Source: Eleginops maclovinus (taxonomy: Eukaryota; Chordata; Actinopteri; Perciformes; Eleginopidae). From it: 64,000 nucleotides of DNA. The position numbers were made by a program, and so were the translations under genes. The stretch's first letter is position 1. The number at the start of each line of letters is the position of its first letter. The stretch covers positions 16,303,532-16,367,531 of the forward strand of contig NC_086350.1 of the NCBI RefSeq assembly GCF_036324505.1, written 5' to 3'. The notes below the pieces were generated by a model. It was not told the DNA's origin. It saw nothing but the letters and a program-made list of their open reading frames with translations, and searched no databases. Shown piece after piece: positions 28,471-40,628 of the stretch.

Positions 28471-28757
28471 AGCTTTGCCATTCCAAACCAGTCCAAACCG
28501 GGTAACAAGCCGGGACATGTAGCGACTTCTGTGGATGACACTGCATCGGGGCGACAGTTTCATAACAATCTGGTTCCGAACAGCTGCACGTTTAATTCAC
28601 GGTGAGGCAAAACATGAACTAAAACACCGTGGTGTTGTTGTTTACCACTTTCTAGGCACGTCACTTTCTAGGTATTGCTGAAGTGGCATTGACAGAGGTA
28701 CGCTGCTTATATTTCCCCATGATATTGTGTTGCAGAATACGTCCTGTAACTTGAAGC

Positions 28758-30251
28758 ATGGACTTTCGCGGGAGGAGGCATGAGCGAGGCAGCAACTGGA
28801 CCGACCCGGAGATAGTGGAGCTGCTGCAGCTTTGGTCTGATGAGTCAGTACAGATTGAACTAGAGAGCTCACTGCGAAACCAGCGTGTATTTGACCGCAT
28901 AGCCCACATTTTGCGTGAAAAGGGCATCTGCCGTACCGGGGACCAGTGCAGGGAAAAGATAAAAAAGATGAAGCTGGAGTACCGTCGCATTAAGGACAAC
29001 CATAAAATGAGGTCATGGAAGTTTTATGATGTGATGGACAGGGTGCTGGCGAACCGACCAGCTATTACCTACTCCTCCTTGGGGGGAGCTGTCATAGCTC
29101 AACATGTGTTTCAGAGCCAGGGTGGGCCTGACTCATACCTGCAAGGAGTCCCAGCAGTCACCTTTGGGTCTTCTTCCTCAGGGGGGTTTCTATTTGGTCA
29201 TCCCCCAAAACCTGGTGATTCGCTGGACATTAAATGTGAAGATATCGAGGAGAGCATGCTGAATCCAGGTGTTGCCCCCCCTGACATGTACTATGGATCT
29301 GGAGATGAACAGGAAAATGATGGGCAGTCTCTACTGGGGCAAGAAGACTCTCCGGGCCCTGGAGAGAGCTCAAAAAATGCAAGGATCTCCCCTTCAGGTA
29401 GTCATTTCAGATATAATGATTATTATGACTATGTCTATAACTGTCATTAACATGAGGTCATATGTGTAATCAAAATATAATTTGTCATGTCTGTAGGTTT
29501 TAGTGACCTGAACACTGCCGGTTCTGCCACCCAGGCCGTTGGTGGTCATGCACCAAGAGACACTCCTGAGCTGCCCAGTCAAAATGGCCCTCAAACCCAA
29601 TCTTCTGTGAGACAGAGGAAACGTCGCCTGTGTGGCAAAACATCATGGGGTCTTGGGGGTGCTAGATGCAGCGGTCAAAGGAGCCTGGATAAGGCCTTGG
29701 CCAGCTTCCTGACCTGGCAGCAGTCAGCAGAGGAGCGCCTTCTCACCCTGGAGGAAGCGCGTCTGGAAAGAGAGCTGCAGGCCGAGGAGCGTAGAGAACA
29801 GCGGGAAGAGAAGAGGGCAGAACAGGAGCGCCAGCACGAGCTCCGCTTGTTCAGCATGCTTACAGGGGCATTGGTTGCTGTCAGACAGGGCGCTCCCACC
29901 GCTGCGACAACACCGACTGACCCCTCCTGCTCACCCCTACCTCATCTGTCAGCCTCACTGGTGACCACATCCGCCCCTTCTGTCTCATCATCTTTATCTC
30001 AGCTGCCTTCAGAAGCTCCCACTGTGCTGGCTGCTTTCACTCAGGAGACGATAAAGTCAACACCGCCTACATCTGTCAAGCCCTGCAAAATGTCCCAGAA
30101 TGTGTTGGCAACAGAGAGAGGAGCAGGCAATCTTGGCTCTAGCCTATACCTGTCCAATCGTGGTAACATCATCCGACAGCATCTGGGCATCCTCCAGGAG
30201 GGGTTTGCTCAATATGGGTTGGACAAACACCACGACAGAGATAACCCCGAT
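28758..30251 (+). CDS. Exons 1-2 of the accs fusion: Myb/SANT-like DNA-binding and coiled-coil module
   Basis: Exon 1 encodes a trihelix-type Myb/SANT-like domain (about residues 12-98) with core tryptophans W14, W26 and W87 and basic helices (R-E-K-I-K-K-M-K, 65-72). An acidic stretch follows (about 160-205). Exon 2 gives a charged coiled coil (about 277-330, rich in E-E-R-R) followed by a Ser/Thr/Pro-rich linker (about 345-410). This domain-plus-coiled-coil layout is typical of MSANTD-type proteins, many related to the Myb-like protein of PIF/Harbinger transposons, which suggests nuclear DNA binding. Exon 2 then runs without a stop into the ACCS N-terminus from 30147 and splices in phase 0 to an undoubted ACCS exon. 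Two overlapping transcripts rather than one fusion remain possible: Met412 could start an ACCS-only protein. Confidence 0.85.
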
Positions 30252-33200
30252 GTGAGTGTGGGTCATAAATAAGTAGCCTTCGCTGCTGTCAGACAGCGCT
30301 TATGAGGCAAAAAATAACGTGTGTTTTTCTCACTTCCAGGGTATAATCAACATGGGTACAAGTGAGAACAAACTATGCTATGACCTTCTTCTTACGCGGG
30401 TAAGATTAATTGTGCAACCACATCCTGGTAATTTAAATGATTTTGCCCACATTCACATATTAGTTTTTCATTTTCCTTCCTGCTACAGCTGACCAGGCCT
30501 GAAATGCTACAAATTGACCCCTCATTGTTGCAGTATTCAGACTGGAGGGGACATACATTGTAAGTTATTGGACATTTATTTTTGCTTCATATGAGAGGCT
30601 TGTAGTAAAGTTTCATTTTAACTAGACCTTTTAAAGTAAAAGCCCTCTTCCAACCTCTCCATTTCTCCCCCTTTCAGCCTAAGAGAGGAGGTTGCAAAGT
30701 TCCTTACTCACTACTGCAGTTCTCCAAACCCACTGAAGGCTGACAATGTGAGTGAACATTATTGCTTTTGCTGCTGGAGTGGAAAACAAGTTATTTGAAC
30801 AGTCTGTGAGACAAAGGCATTTACTTTTCCCCCACAACATGAGAGAAGGACATTTTTACACCATGTAAATTATGACTGTTGATGTTGCCCAATTTGCACA
30901 TCAATTTACACACAACATATTGTATAAAAGTAAAAGATAGAATTATTCTCCAAGAGTTTAAACTACTGAGCACTCATACTTAGTGCATCACAACATACAT
31001 ATACATTAATTCATTAATAATTTCAAATGAGTAAGGAAACTATTTTCAGAACCAATTGCACTTTTGTCTTGCATGTTACTTTTAACTATAATTTGCTTAT
31101 ACACAAGCAAATAAAATCAACTGTAGGATTATTTATTAATTATTTTTGGACATTGTGGTCTTCTTACTTTTTAGAAGAAACTATTTATTGTAAGGGGAAA
31201 AAAAGGAACTAGAGCACACCTATTGACTTGCAGCCTTTTAATTGAGCAACCGGACTGAAGTTTAGGCACTATTTTGTTTGGTCTGATTGGTCAAATGTAT
31301 TCATTTCACAATGTACCTATCAGAATACAGGCTGTAAAATGTTCCTTTTTCCTTTTTGTAGTTCTTAATCAGGGTCTGAAATAACATTGTTCACAGTCTG
31401 GCACAGTGGCATGCTGCAGGAAACAAGGTGCAAAACTAAGGAAACCAGTTCAATCATTTACCCACCATTAAGAATATGTCCTTTATGTTAGATGTATCTA
31501 AACTAAAAGCAATTTAGCTTTACCCCTTGGCTTTCTGGGTGCCTTCTATTTCAGGACTGGAAGGTGGGATGGTTGTGTGGACATGCATGCACAAACATCA
31601 ATGTGCAGTAGGCAGTACTGCAAATAATATACTATCAATACATTTTCATTTATACAGACTTGAATTGACAATTTCGATTATAAATTAAAACTATGGCCAA
31701 TAGCGCAGCTTTTATACAGTCCTAGCTATTCTGAGTTACTTAAACAGGTCTTTCTGTTGTGCATTTTCCCTGTCCACCAAACAGCCAACCATTAACCTGC
31801 ACTTGGCAGGTGGCAGGCACTAATTTCAGACCCTCTGTGTAACCAGTCCATTGAAATTTAGAGCCCATCTGTGATTTGTGTAGGTCCTCTTCCCATGACT
31901 AATTCTGATGTTCAGCAATTTATGTAATTACTGACAAATAAGTATTTACATTTTCTTATAATGCTGCTTCAGAAGACCGTTTGGATAACAGCCATTCATT
32001 CCCTCAAATGATGACAGTGAATTAATGTATCTGAATAACTTGTAATGATTATTAAGATGTTAAGTACTGCTCCTGAACTAACATATCTTTTTTCTTGTTT
32101 AACCAAATTAATTTGCAGATGTAATGAATGGCTGTTGTAGTAGGTGGATGAATATGTAGCAAATTAATCAGCCTCCTTCTGTGCCTTAATTGGGTTTTCA
32201 GAACACAGTGAATGTGTGTGTGTTTTTTTTCCTAGGTTGTGGTGATGAATGGCTGTGGCTCCCTCTTCTCGTGTATCGCTGCGGTAATTTGTGACCCTCA
32301 AGGTAGGTTCAGACTACACTGACATCCAAACGCAATACATCCATATCCATACTGAATGAATACAAATATGTCCACTAAATCGGCTGAAGTTGTTTCTTTG
32401 TTGCCTTTTGTATTAAAAATGATCATCATAATAAATAACAGCATGAGGAAGTTGTAGTATAATCATATAAACCTAACACTTTTTCATTAACGTGATTATT
32501 TAGGCAGCTACATAAATAGCTTTTTAAGCCTGAAAAGTGGACCAGTTACTACAAACGTTCATGGTAAACCAATAATTTGTGTGAATATGTACAATATGAA
32601 ATGAAAACTTTGATTGTAATATAAAGTTATTGGTAAATTTGATTCTAAATAAGCAATGAAAATGCCCACTAATAAAATATGGGTGTTGATGTATGTGTTT
32701 TTGTATTTAATATGGTGTTTGTGTTTTTTATGTTGCAGATGCCATTCTTATTTCTACTCCTTTTTACGGTGTTATAACTGAAGATTTACAATTATATAGT
32801 GATGTGAAACTCTTCCATATCCCTCTTGACTGTGAGGTAGGAAAAGAGAGATGGTTTTACATGCATCGCATACTATGTATTGGTGTTCAACATGTTTGTT
32901 CTATTTGGTCTTGTTTTACATTACGGTATAGATTCAATATACTGCATTGAAGAGCATCATGGGATCTTGCGCAAGGTGTATTGTCAGTTTTCCAATTGAA
33001 TGTTTTTGTCTTGGTATTCTTTTATTTTTAGGGTGATGGCAAAGACAGTCGGCCCTTCCACCTTACTGTGAGCAAACTAGAAGAAGGTTTAGAGAGGGCT
33101 AATCAAGAGGTAAGCCATGACCGCATTTTATTTTGAAGCACTTACCCGTAATGAATTATTAAAGAAAAACGAAACCAGTCAAAAAAGGCTTTGTATTTAG

Positions 33201-36200
33201 AAAATAACCTTGGACACTCTGTGTTCCCTCAGTGATTTGCTTTGTTTATAAAGATTGAAGGCACATTTATATTTATTAGGAAAAACTTTGCTTCTCTTTT
33301 AGGGTCTAACGATCCGAGCTGTTATCCTGATGAACCCCCACAACCCTCTGGCTGAGATCTACACCCCCGAGGAGATGGTTGCCTTCTTGGAGTTTGCCAA
33401 AAGGTATGTTTGCCCCACTATTATCTCAAGCTGTGGCCTAACACTGTAATCCTCTCGGCAGTCCTTCGGCTCCTTTAAGCACATGGCCGAAAGCACTGCA
33501 AACAGTTCCTAGTGTTGATTCTTTATTTTACGGCCCAAGAGCTCTGTCCCATGTGTGGAATATCAAGCGCTCTGATGGAGTTTTATCACCTCTTCTTACC
33601 ATCAGCATATTGTCAAGTGCAGCTATGAGCAAAGGAGTATCCTGCATCATCCATTGTTTTCTAAATGATCATGCCAGAGTAATTCCCTCCACAGACGCTT
33701 GCAGGCACTGAGCTACTGTAACCATACACCACAGTGCTTTTACACTGATGCAGGACGCTGAGGAGAACAGTTTACATTTCTGTTTCATTTTCCTTTGTCA
33801 TAAACAATCATTGCAAGTATAAAACCAAGGTTTATTAATGCTCCACTATATTTATTTTTGTTATCTTTTTTCCATGCTTTCCCTCTTTAGAAATGAGCTC
33901 CACACTATCGTTGATGAAGTGTACATGCTGTCGGTCTTTGATGAATCTGTCGCCTTTCACAGTGTCCTCAGTATAGACAGGTACTTCATGAACCTAACCT
34001 CTGCATGATTGCTCTATTACACCCTTAATCATAAAGACTGTGGCCGAAGACAGCCTCTTAACTGCTAACGGTGTGCACTTATTTTAGTTTGCCCGACCCA
34101 CAGAGGACACATGTAATGTGGGGGATGACCAAGGTACGTACTGTTCTGGGCTGCATGAGTGTGTGACATTGTGAGAGTTTTATATCCCTGTTCACAGGAC
34201 AGGGAAATCTCAGACTTTTTAAAGTGGGTTTCATTGTTCTTTTTTCATTCACTCCTCTTGTTACTTCTAGGACTTTGCTTTGGCAGGATTCAGAATAGGC
34301 ACTCTGTACACTGAGAACAGAGACCTCGTGGAGGCTTTGGCTCAGCTGGGCTCCTTCCACGGTATCTCTGGAACCACACAGCGCCAGGTAGCACAACTGC
34401 TTCAGGACAGAGGTATGGATCAAAGCTTCATTTGTGCTTTTTGTGAATGATATCTTAATGAGCAAAGTACCAACTTTATGTCCCAGGTTGAAGGTTTATT
34501 GGAGCTCGGCCAATGAGAACAGATACTGAGCAATACAGGAAACACATTGTACTCACATTATATATTACCATAAGTTCTTTAGCATAGCCATTCCCCTTCA
34601 ATATTTATCTTAAACAAGGCTATTTGTTTGTTAACAAATTCTAAGAAAGGCAGCCGTGTGATTGCTGTTCTTATGTTTAGAGACTTTCTATCATCGTGAC
34701 CTCTCATGGCAGAGAACACTGGCCAGTCTTAACTCTTATCAGCTGGGAGCCACAACTATAGAGATAAGGTTTATGTCAATATACTTAAGATTCAACAATT
34801 GCTTATCACTTTTGTAAACACATTTCTGAAGAAAATAAACCAAATTCTCACCCTTTCTCTATTGTTTTCACATTCTCTTCTCTTCTTTTCCTGTTGTAAA
34901 AGTGTCCTTTTTATGTTTTATAATTCAATGATATCTGCTTTTGCCTATGTATTTCTTTGTATGTTTACATGTGTATTATTAAATTGGTGAATAAAGCAAA
35001 GTACAAAGACAAATGTGTGTTTGGTAAATTTCAGTCGTAATTCACACTTATATAATCAGCTATCCTTGTGCAAAGCTGTTTGTTTGTTTACATTCCTAAA
35101 TCCAATCGTTTTGGAAACAAGCTTTTCAATAACTCAAACTCAAATGTGCATTATTGCAGTTTTCATTCTTCCTCAAGATATCACCCCCTTTTGTGGCTTC
35201 CTTTTGATATGACAGGAGCGCAGCAGGGTTCTGCTGCACAAAGGCATGTTCCATTTAATTCACACCCACCTATTGTCGCTCTCTTGTATTTCAGAGTGGA
35301 TCAATGAGGAATTTCTGCCTAAGAACAGGTGCAGACTGAAAGCCGCTCACAGCTACCTGACAGGAGAGCTGCAGAGTATGGGCGTCCCCTACCTGGACAG
35401 ACCTGCTGCGCTCTATGTCTGGGCTGACCTCAGAAAGGTACCGAGACGAATGCCATGCTAAGATGTTTTCAGTTCTTACTCTGACTGACATTCAACATAA
35501 CCCCACATCTCTATTGTATGTGCGACCTGCCGATATGATCTGTCAATTCTGTCCCTTCATTTTTCAAGTACCTCAGAGAGCCATCATTTGAGGAGGAGCT
35601 CTATCTGTGGAGGCGTTTCCTCCGACATAAAGTGGTGTTGAGTGCTGGGCAGGCCTTCTACTGCTCAACGCCCGGCTGGTTCCGCATTGTCTTCTCCGAC
35701 CAACAGCACCACCTTCAGCTCGGTGAGTCTGTAGTTTAATACGCTCACTTACCTGTTCATCTTCTCTACATCTAATAATATATCTTGATATCTATTTTTC
35801 AAGTTTTGCTGCCTTAAACTTGACATTGATTCTGATCTATTATTTCATTCCTTCAGTCTGCGGTTGGTGTTATTCTATGTTATCTTCTGCAGTTTTTTGT
35901 CTTGAACCAAGTATTGACTGGATAATAGTAACTGACTTGTTCTGTTAATGTTTTGCGTTATGTCAGGCCTGAAGCGAATGAATGCGGCCTTGAGAGAAAT
36001 TGAGGAAAAAAACATCAGCCCTGATTCCCTCTCTATCAAAGAAGCCAGTGAGGAGAGCAAACAACCAAAGCAAGAGGAGGGTGCAGACTCAGACAATGCT
36101 GCAGTTGTCAATTCAACATCATCACCTCAGAGCAAGTCATCGGAGCAGCCGAAGGAGAATGATAGCCCTGTGCCTGACACAGACCCGCTGGCCATCGGGG

Positions 36201-36385
36201 ATTTAGTGTTTTTGGACTGCGAGGCATCAAAGCACGTGGACAGTCTTGACTCTCTTATTGGCACCCTCAGGCACCAGATCCATTCATCCGATTGGCTGGA
36301 GAAAAACACTCCAGAGCTGTCTGCTGGGGAGGACCCAGAGATTCTTGATGTATTCAAGGCCCTGCTGCAAAGAGCCGGAAAGTAA
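28758..36385 (+). CDS. accs: SANT-ACC synthase-like fusion gene (15 coding exons, 977 aa)
   Basis: Exons: 28758-29397, 29497-30251, 30340-30399, 30489-30559, 30678-30747, 32236-32302, 32739-32836, 33032-33109, 33303-33403, 33891-33980, 34088-34133, 34271-34412, 35295-35437, 35569-35722, 35967-36385. All introns are GT-AG and all phases agree. From about residue 431 (YLSNRG) to 835 the product follows human ACCS (PHACS), a fold-type I PLP enzyme related to plant ACC synthase. Visible landmarks are GIINMGTSENKL (from 466), STPFYG (560-565), N-P-H-N-P (624-628), D-E-V-Y (655-658), the PLP-binding Lys692 in M-T-K-D-F, F-R (699-700) and the carboxylate-binding Arg826 in W-F-R. Plant ACC synthase makes the ethylene precursor; as I recall, the human homologue lacks that activity, so the substrate is unknown. 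Residues 1-430 are a Myb/SANT module not present in human ACCS. Residues after 840 form a Ser/Glu-rich tail ending in a 65-residue module. Confidence 0.88.
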
Positions 36386-36792
36386 GCTTAGGATAAACAT
36401 GCACGAACGTAGCTGCCAGCTTTCAAGAGGCAGTTCTTCAGCATCCTTCTTAGTCCCTGCGTTTACAGTGAAAAGCTTGACACAAACACCTGACTAAAGA
36501 AGAGAGAAGAAGAAAAGAAAAGCCATTAAGGCCAGCATGGAAGGACAGAACAGAGTACTTTCTGTCTGAATCTCGAGGCCTTATATTTTAGCTGCTAAAG
36601 AACACAGCCTTGCTTTGTTATTTATCTACACCGAAACATTGTTAGTTTATTAACAAATCTAAATGAATGCCAAATGTTAATCAATCAAAATCAGTTAGGT
36701 TGTACTGTTTAACATTTTGATCTCAACTTTGTCTTTATTATTTGGTTATATGCACTTTATTTTATCAGAATGTTTGTAGTTAATGAACTGTG

Positions 36793-36798
36793 ATTAAA
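36793..36798 (+). terminator. Polyadenylation signal (ATTAAA) for accs
   Basis: ATTAAA lies about 410 bases after the accs stop codon, followed by a T-rich stretch. It is the best signal seen in the 3' UTR. Confidence 0.5.
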
Positions 36799-37540
36799 GG
36801 AATGAACTGTCTTAATTTGAATCAAATATTTTATTTGGAGTACATGTTTTTTATTTTTATTTACACACTATCTTGTTTTGTATAAAAATTGCTCATGTTG
36901 TAACCTTTTTTTCTCGGTGGGCTGTGGGCGCCCTTCAGTTGCAACGGAGGCAAGGAAAGTGGGTGGTATGACGAATATGGGAGATATCTGATATCTCGTT
37001 GTGAGGAACAGTGAGTGGGATTTCCTTAAATGTTTTGTCACGGATGATGACATTCTGACACCCCCCACAGATTTTCTCCATTTGATATAAATCGATTTCT
37101 TCATGCTATATTGCGGAATATCTTTCAAGTGTCAAGGATTTTAGACCTATCAACTTCCTTTTAAGATCCATTTATTATGAATACATTTTTATGTAAACTC
37201 TACACAGACTTCTGCTTCCTCAAATATTGAATAGCAGTTGTTGGTGCTTTCACTTTCTGTACAGTGTGAGCTGGTGGGTCACAGTGGAGAATTCAGGGGG
37301 AAATTCAGACGCTGTCTGGGGGAGTTTCCATTGCAGAGGCGGAGTAAACACTGAACAGTTTGATTTGCGAGTTAAGTCTTGTGGACCTGAGCAATACAAG
37401 CAGGGTGTTCAGTTTGTACAGTAATATTTGTACAGCAGTCACCGTCCTGTAAGTAGTTCCTCTATTGTTTTACCTGTACACAGAAGTACCTCTCAGTTTT
37501 GTTACAGACACCTTTCTATTTTCTACAACAAACAACAAAG
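36799..37540 (+). other. Spacer between accs and the tetraspan gene, with its probable 5' UTR exon
   Basis: No coding region is evident. At the right end, ACAAAG|GTAAGA at 37540/37541 is a strong donor that pairs with the CCCCACCAG acceptor at 37658-37666. So a noncoding first exon of the tetraspan gene probably ends at 37540, with a 126-base intron. Its start site is not determined. Confidence 0.45.
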
Positions 37541-37673
37541 GTAAGACAGTTCTTTACATACAATTTACATGATTAAAGCTGGTTTAGAAACAAATGTATT
37601 GTTACTAAACTTCAATGCAATAATTGCATCTTAATTTCTTTCTGTTTTGTCTGTTTTCCCCACCAGTCGAAAT

Positions 37674-39870
37674 ATGAAGTTTCTGGAGCTTGAGAACGCC
37701 ATAAGTCGCTTCAGGTTTTCTCAGTCCTGTGTGGGGTTGGCAGGTTGCCTGTGTGTGAGCTACGCAGTCTGGACACCGTTCTGGCTGAAGGAGAGGGGAC
37801 TCTGGACAGAGTGGAATAACACTGACCAGACAAATCATATAGGTGGCAATGACTTCAGCGGTGAGCAACAAGCCACATTTACATTTTTCGCATTTTACTG
37901 CAGTCAAGAAGTTTAATTTGTCATCTGTCCAAAGATGTCACTCATGGTGAAGCCAAATTTGAATGACTGAGAAAATGTATGAGGCAGTGCAGCATGTTTA
38001 ATAAGGGCATACACTTGTCTGTATTGGAAAGGCACTGATCCTCAGGGTACCTTTTTCTTTACACCTCTGTATCTTGAGAGGATCAACATACAGAGAATTT
38101 GAGAAATCATGGGTTGCAGAGGAGCTTCTCAGTTGTAGCAATAAGCATGTAAGAGCTCGCTCCTGTAGAGCGATGAATTCCTTGAGTTTTCACAAGTCTT
38201 GGCTCGACGTTAATGTGCTGAAATCTTGGTCAGCTTTTCTTTGTCAGCTAGGCTACTATCAGAACTATAACAAACAGTGTCCCTTGTTTTTGTATTCCAT
38301 TGACATTGTTACTAAGCAACTCTGCTTTTTGAATGGATCTAATTTGGTCAACCCCTCTTACTATACAAACATAAGAACCAATTTACATGGATTTTTCGAA
38401 TTTCAGTTTAAATGGTAAATATCTGTTGAGCCACTGTGGATACATCCATGGTTGAACAAAGAAAAATGTCTTGCCTAGAAAAACATATATTTAAATATGA
38501 TATAAATATATATACAGTAGTAGAATATGATTTAGATAAGAGGCCAAATCAACAACTTGCAATATATAATATACTCGTAATATTATATATACAATAAAAA
38601 CGGCAGGGCTTTTGGATTGATAAAAGTATTTGTGTTTGTATTTGCTTAGTCACAGGCCATATGGACGGCTTAATAAGTAAATAAATAAGCTATGAAATAT
38701 GTGTTTAAGGGATGCCCCCTTGTAAGTGAAACAATGTGCTGGTTATTGTTAACATATAGTAATGTTCCTCCTTTCTTTTTTTTATTGTGCAAGCGGAATT
38801 TCAGAATGAATGTTTTAGTCATGTAAACTACCTAAAAGTACATGAACTTTTGTTTTTACGCCATTGGTTTCAGTTTTAGGCAGAGCTGTTAGGCCTACCA
38901 TGTTTCACTTCAACACTCTGCTTATTTATAGCAGACACGTGATGTAATTATGGCAAAATACATTATCAGTCATTACCTTTCTCATTTTGAACTGTGCGTT
39001 TCTCCTACAGCCCTGAAGGCAGAGAGAGTATTTGGAGTTCTCTCCTTCTTGATGGCTGTGAGCACTGGGGCTCTGTGTCTGGTGTTTGCCCTCTGCTGGA
39101 CATCTGAGACGGTGCACTCCTACTCCAACACGCGCTCTCTCCTCATGGCAGGACAGGCCCTGTACCCCACCACTCTGCTGCTGTTCACCATGGCCTCTAC
39201 AGGTAACACCATGACACTGCTCAGAACATTTGAAACCTGAGCCACACACCATGTTTTTCTGTTTCAATACATATGTGTTCCTAGTAAAGCAGTAAAACAT
39301 ATCCCCATTTCCATTTAACCTCCAAATAGCCTTTTGGGTTCATGTCAAACCAACCTCTCCAGAAGTTCTGTTATGTACTCCTCATTTACATTCCCTGCAG
39401 GGCAGCAGTTTTTTAAAGAGACTTTTAACTTTCCCTGGAATTGTAGTTCATTATCATACAAACTCTTTTCTAAAGCTCCAGGCACGTAATAATTGACCTT
39501 AATGACTTTTTTTCTTTTCCCCACAATGATACTTGATTTGACTCGATTTTCTCCTCTTTCTATAGGTTTCTTCTTTCTCCTCAGCTGGTCTTTTTTCACC
39601 TATCAGCATAGGGAAGAAATCCATCAGGACTTCTCCAGCCTCGGCTCCTCCTATTGGCTAGGTGCCTTAGGTTGGGTCCTGCTGTTGGTCGTGGAGATGA
39701 TAGTGTTTATAGCTGAGCAAGCTGTTGTGCCTGACATCCAGCCAGACTTAGAGAAAGCTGTGGAGTCCTGGCGGATTTCCTCTCAACTTAAGGCCGCTAA
39801 GCGCTCTTTCAGTGATGGTTATTGCCCTGGAAACAGCATAAGCAACATGGCTCCTAATAGCCTTGAGTGA
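37674..39870 (+). CDS. Claudin/PMP22-like tetraspan membrane protein (3 coding exons, 227 aa)
   Basis: Exons 37674-37860, 39011-39202 and 39566-39870 join in phase 1 at both GT-AG introns. Four hydrophobic helices are visible at about residues 17-35, 69-91, 107-133 and 156-179. The first extracellular loop has W33, W37 and a G-L-W (42-44) and a possible N-glycosylation site (N48-N-T). The C-terminal tail is about 48 residues and hydrophilic. This is the layout of the claudin/PMP22/gamma-subunit superfamily, and F-F-F-L-L-S-W before a long helix recalls CLDND-type proteins. The paired cysteines that normally follow G-L-W are absent, so a classical claudin is unlikely. I do not recognise the specific gene. 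An upstream in-frame ATG at 37647 lies in the inferred intron and was not used. Confidence 0.8.
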
Positions 39871-40622
39871 AGTGCAGAGATGAGGACATGACAGAGGAAA
39901 TGAAAGTTAATGTGTAAGTTACACATTAAAAACACAGACTTAATGAGGAACCAGCAATTCACACTTGCATCTTACTCTCACCCTAGATAGAGCCCCGGCA
40001 TCAAGCTGAGAGGCCTGTTTAGGGATCGTTATTATTATTGATCTATACAACCAGACTAAATAATGATTAACTGTGTTGGGAGTTCAAGTGTTTGCCAGAG
40101 GAATTAAGTTGGATTCCTGAAAGTCTCCAGCTTTCTCAAGAGCTGATCATAGCGGTGATTCTCCACCTTGTTTCCTGTATTGACTCAAAAGTAAAACACA
40201 CTAAGGACCAACAATACTGGCTGGTAAACTGGGCAGTAAATGTAAGAGGACAATTGTTCTCTGACAAAGTGTAAACTAGTGGTTGTTGTCCAGGTGTGCC
40301 CTAGGCCAGAATCAGATCCAGCTGCGGGTTTTTTTTGGTCAGATTTATGTTATCAAAACACTCACAAAACATTCAACTTGTACCTGGACAGTTGTTTTGT
40401 TTCAAGGACTAGTATTTCAATGTCTCTGTATAAGCTGCAATGGTGTTGATGTAAGTTAAATTAGCGCCATCATTATATATTTTTTTCACAATGGGTTTTT
40501 TGTTGTTTTCTACAAAGAATGTAAATATCACTTTAATGATTCCTGTTTTTAATTATCTATTGTATGCATGTTCAACAAGGATACATTTTACTATGTTTAT
40601 CATGTGCTGTCCTCCACAGCTA

Positions 40623-40628
40623 AATAAA
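40623..40628 (+). terminator. Polyadenylation signal (AATAAA) for the tetraspan gene
   Basis: AATAAA followed by GT-rich sequence (TTCATGTGTGTCTGTC) about 750 bases after the stop codon; a good match to a vertebrate 3' end. Confidence 0.55.

Noticed and set aside
34079..34465. 128-codon minus-strand open frame
   Set aside because: Antisense to accs exons 11 and 12, which carry the PLP lysine region on the plus strand.
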